64,000 nucleotides of DNA, from assembly GCF_014639275.1 (NCBI RefSeq), contig NZ_BMFW01000003.1, positions 186,001 to 250,000 on the forward strand, written 5' to 3'. This document shows positions 62,163 to 64,000 of this stretch, piece after piece. Source of the stretch: Arthrobacter liuii (GTDB lineage: Bacteria > Actinomycetota > Actinomycetes > Actinomycetales > Micrococcaceae). Position 1 is the first letter of the stretch, and each line of letters starts with the position of its first letter. Under the pieces are notes generated by a model. That model did no database searches. It saw only the letters and a list, made by a program, of their open reading frames with translations, and was not told where the DNA came from. The position numbers and the translations under genes are program-made.

Positions 62163-62906
62163 GTGCGCGTCCTTACGATCATTCCCACTTACAACGAACT
62201 GGAATCGCTGCCCAAGACGCTCCAGCGCCTTCGGAAGGCCGTTCCGGCGTCGGACGTGCTGGTGGTCGATGACAACAGCCCTGACGGCACGGGCCAACTG
62301 GCCGACGGTTTCGCTGCCGACGATTCCCAGGTCCACGTCCTGCACCGCCAGGGCAAGGAAGGCCTGGGCGCTGCCTACATCGCCGGTTTCAAGTGGGGCC
62401 TGGAGGCCGGCTACGACGTCCTGGTGGAAATGGACGCCGACGGATCCCACCGGCCCGAACAGCTTCCCCAACTGCTTGACGCCGTGGACCAGGGCGCAGA
62501 CCTGGCCATGGGCTCGCGCTGGGTTCCCGGGGGCAGCGTGGTCAACTGGCCCCTCTACCGCCAGGCGATCTCGCGGGTGGGCAGCACCTACGCGCGGCTG
62601 ATGCTGGCCCTGCCGATCAAGGACGTGACCGGCGGTTACCGCGCATTCCGCAGGACCACGCTCGAGAAACTCAACCTGGACCAGGTGGACTCGGTAGGCT
62701 ACGGCTTCCAGGTGGACCTGGCCTGGCGGGTCGCCAAGCTGGGCCTGCGCATCGAGGAATGCCCCATCACCTTCGTCGAGCGAGAACTGGGTGCCTCGAA
62801 AATGAGCGGCAACATCGTCATCGAAGCCATGATCAACGTCACCAAATGGGGCCTCACCGCCCGCTGGAACACGCTGACCGGCAAGCTGAAGAACAAGCAG
62901 GCCTAG
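62163..62906 (+). CDS. Polyprenol monophosphomannose synthase (GT2)
   Basis: A 247-aa GT-A glycosyltransferase of the dolichol-phosphate-mannose synthase family, transferring mannose from GDP-mannose to polyprenol phosphate. [18 protein letters not shown] and [13 protein letters not shown] open the domain; [13 protein letters not shown] is the metal-binding DXD region, and [14 protein letters not shown] is typical of the family. The lipid-linked mannose feeds cell-envelope mannolipids and protein mannosylation. GTG at 62163 follows AGGAAAGG. In M. tuberculosis ppm1 (Rv2051c) also neighbours rbpA, here convergent across a terminator. Confidence 0.93.
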   Translation: MRVLTIIPTYNELESLPKTLQRLRKAVPASDVLVVDDNSPDGTGQLADGFAADDSQVHVLHRQGKEGLGAAYIAGFKWGLEAGYDVLVEMDADGSHRPEQLPQLLDAVDQGADLAMGSRWVPGGSVVNWPLYRQAISRVGSTYARLMLALPIKDVTGGYRAFRRTTLEKLNLDQVDSVGYGFQVDLAWRVAKLGLRIEECPITFVERELGASKMSGNIVIEAMINVTKWGLTARWNTLTGKLKNKQA

Positions 62907-62943
62907 TTCTTCCCGGGTCGCCGCCTGCGGTGCCCGGAAGCAC

Positions 62944-62990
62944 AAAAAAGGGGGTGGCCCCGCACAATGGTGCGGGACCGCCCCCTTTTT
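62944..62990. terminator. Bidirectional intrinsic terminator between ppm and rbpA
   Basis: GGGGGTGG-C-CCCGCAC / GTGCGGG-A-CCGCCCCC forms a 15-pair stem with one mismatch and one G-U pair and the loop AATG. It is flanked by six A on the left and TTTTT on the right, so it works on both strands. Confidence 0.9.
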
Positions 62991-62999
62991 CGGCTTGCC

Positions 63000-63347
63000 T
63001 TAGGCCGAGCGGCGCTCTCCACGGCGTTCGCGCAGGATGGTCAGGCGGTCCTCGAGGATCTGTTCGAGTTCAGGCAGGGAGCGGCGTTCCAGCAGCATGT
63101 CCCAGTGGGTGCGGACTGCCTTGTCATTGCTGGTGTCCGGCTTTTCACCATCGACCAGGAGCGCTTCCTTGCCGGTCTTGGAGACCCACACCGGAGGGAT
63201 TTCCGCCTCGGAGGAGAACGTGACGAAGACCTGCTCGCCATCTGCGCAACGGTACTCGACCCGCTGGCGCGGAGCCGGCTCAACTCCGGACTCGGTCTCC
63301 ATGCTCTGCGCACCAAGGCGCATGCCCCGCAGGCTGCGATCGCTCAT
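63000..63347 (-). CDS. rbpA: RNA polymerase-binding protein RbpA
   Basis: A 115-aa transcription factor that binds RNA polymerase and group I/II sigma factors and stabilises the open complex. It begins MSDRSLRGMRLGAQSMETE. The core domain (RVEYRCADGEQVFVTFSSEA, then IPPVWVSKTG) is followed by the C-terminal sigma-interaction domain THWDMLLERRSLPELEQIL. GGGAG lies upstream of the ATG. Two stacked promoters, one of sigma-R type, lie in the 186-base gap before it; in Streptomyces rbpA is a disulfide-stress gene transcribed by sigma-R. Confidence 0.96.
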   Translation of the reverse strand: MSDRSLRGMRLGAQSMETESGVEPAPRQRVEYRCADGEQVFVTFSSEAEIPPVWVSKTGKEALLVDGEKPDTSNDKAVRTHWDMLLERRSLPELEQILEDRLTILRERRGERRSA

Positions 63348-63447
63348 GTTTTCTCCCTCTGGTCGGTTCGCGGATTAAATCTCCGCGCTAGCCGGTGGCG
63401 ACGTGGCCGCCGGACTACTGTGTGCACTGTGCTGCATCATAGGATTC

Positions 63448-63473
63448 AACGCATTGCGAAGCTTGGTTGTTCC
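63448..63473 (-). promoter_or_regulatory. Sigma-R/sigma-H-type (disulfide stress) promoter of rbpA
   Basis: On the minus strand GGAAC (63473-63469), 18 bases, then GTT (63450-63448, continuing GTTGAATC). This fits the sigma-R consensus GGAAT/C-N18-GTT closely. Predicted start is near 63438, giving a leader of about 90 nt that contains CGCGGA-TTAAATC-TCCGCG-like hairpin bases at 63369-63387. Confidence 0.65.
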
Positions 63474-63504
63474 AGCTGGTATTCTCCTGCCGGACAAATA
63501 CCCA

Positions 63505-63534
63505 ATTATACGGGGCTTATCCCATCTGGACCAA
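63505..63534 (-). promoter_or_regulatory. Sigma-A-type promoter of rbpA
   Basis: On the minus strand TTGGTC (63534-63529), 18 bases, TATAAT (63510-63505). The -10 is a perfect consensus. It lies just after the terminator of the SPFH gene, so basal rbpA transcription can start here, about 155 bases before the ATG. Confidence 0.65.
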
Positions 63535-63572
63535 AAAAGGGAGGGTTCCGCGACGAACTGCGGAACCCTCCC
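63533..63572 (-). terminator. Intrinsic terminator of the SPFH-domain gene
   Basis: On the minus strand GGGAGGGTTCCGC and its complement form a perfect 13-bp stem with an 8-base loop, followed by TTTTTT. It starts 17 bases after the SPFH stop codon. Confidence 0.9.
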
Positions 63573-63588
63573 TGCGTTTGTAGGGCGC

Positions 63589-64000
63589 CTACGGCTGGCT
63601 GCGCCCGGAGGGCTCCTCATCGAAAAGCCCACCCGCGGCGGAATCCGTGCCGGTGCCACCGAGGGCGTTGCCGATTCCCTTGAGGGCCTCGCCAACTTCA
63701 CTTGGGATGATCCACAGCTTGTTGGCCGACCCCTCGGCCAGCTTGGGAAGGGTCTGCAGGTATTGGTAGGCCAGCAGTTTCTGGTCCGGGTTGCCCTTGT
63801 GGATGGCGTCGAAGACCTTCTGGATGGCCTGGGACTCGCCGTCCGCGCGGAGGATGGCTGCTTTCGCGTCACCTTCGGCCTTGAGGATGGCCGCCTGCCG
63901 CTGGCCCTCCGCCGTGAGGATGGCTGATTGCTTGGTTCCCTCGGCCGTGAGGATGGCCGCACGGCGATCCCGTTCGGCGCGCATCTGCTTCTCCATCGAG
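63589..64000 (-). CDS. SPFH/band-7 domain protein, N-terminal part beyond window
   Basis: The C-terminal ~137 residues of a prohibitin/stomatin-like protein; the frame remains open through base 64000, so the start and the membrane-anchored SPFH core are outside. Visible are the coiled-coil KQMRAERDRRAAILTAEGTK with three AIL(T/K/R)AEG-type heptad repeats, and the C-terminal helix LLAYQYLQTLPKLAEGSANK then LWIIPSEVG, the paraslipin-type ending. Such proteins form oligomeric rings in membrane microdomains; specific role unknown. A strong terminator follows, separating it from rbpA. Confidence 0.9.
   Translation of the reverse strand, partial: SMEKQMRAERDRRAAILTAEGTKQSAILTAEGQRQAAILKAEGDAKAAILRADGESQAIQKVFDAIHKGNPDQKLLAYQYLQTLPKLAEGSANKLWIIPSEVGEALKGIGNALGGTGTDSAAGGLFDEEPSGRSQP

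Noticed and set aside
1..64000. CRISPR arrays, rRNA genes, prophage genes, toxin-antitoxin pairs or a replication origin.
   Set aside because: No regularly spaced repeats, no rRNA sequence, no phage structural or integrase genes and no DnaA-box cluster were recognised.

Overview
The window is high-GC chromosomal DNA from an actinobacterium. It carries a complete Pup-proteasome locus, mshC for mycothiol, rbpA, a natural PafB-PafC fusion and type-B L31. Together with the overall protein character this points to Micrococcaceae, most likely Arthrobacter or Pseudarthrobacter; the genus is an inference from gene content. Coding density is very high. No gene-free stretch exceeds about 300 bases; the longest, 34064-34360, holds one strong hairpin and otherwise nothing I can support.

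Region 1 (1-27724) is core metabolism. It holds a partial SpoU methyltransferase; rpmE2 with a structured 5' leader; a lipoate-ligase-like protein; aminopeptidase N; a YeiH-type exporter; a conserved ATP-grasp / alpha-E / transglutaminase operon; a zinc-ribbon SDR with an altered active site; and divergent glgC and glgA/glgM. Next comes a self-contained fatty-acid oxidation regulon: TetR and acyl-CoA oxidase are transcribed away from thiolase, FabG4-like reductase and MaoC-type hydratase, with a 31-bp palindromic operator between them. Then follow FUSC, serine hydrolase, Xi-class GST, M50 protease, DUF4193 and two overlapping family-9 glycosyltransferases.

Region 2 (27725-34929) looks accessory. 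An IS481-family element with a frameshifted transposase sits exactly on the stop codon of the second glycosyltransferase. After it come small or orphan genes (one-TM protein, three-helix-bundle protein, quinone reductase, CsbD, phospholipase-D-like protein, YqeY, two unrecognised proteins), ending at the 3' side of a tRNA-Leu(GAG).

Region 3 (35099-45504) contains an M20 hydrolase, an acyl-CoA dehydrogenase broken by one missing base, small conserved proteins, an aldo/keto reductase with Glu in place of the catalytic His, uppP, mshC, a PAC2 protein, a HAD phosphatase, a site-2-type protease and the tRNA m1A58 methyltransferase.

Region 4 (45587-60355) is the Pup-proteasome locus: arc/mpa, dop, pup, prcB, prcA, pafA, two FKBP prolyl isomerases, pafBC, a small membrane protein, tatA, tatC and helY. 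Gene order matches the mycobacterial locus except for the inserted FKBP genes and the PafBC fusion. Arc unfolds pupylated proteins for the PrcBA core, PafA attaches Pup, Dop activates and removes Pup, and PafBC is the DNA-damage regulator.

Region 5 (60418-64000) holds an amidohydrolase, polyprenol-phosphate mannosyltransferase, rbpA with stacked sigma-A-type and sigma-R-type promoters, and the 3' part of an SPFH/band-7 gene cut by the window end.

Many convergent gene pairs are separated by long perfect GC-rich hairpins, often without a U-tract.
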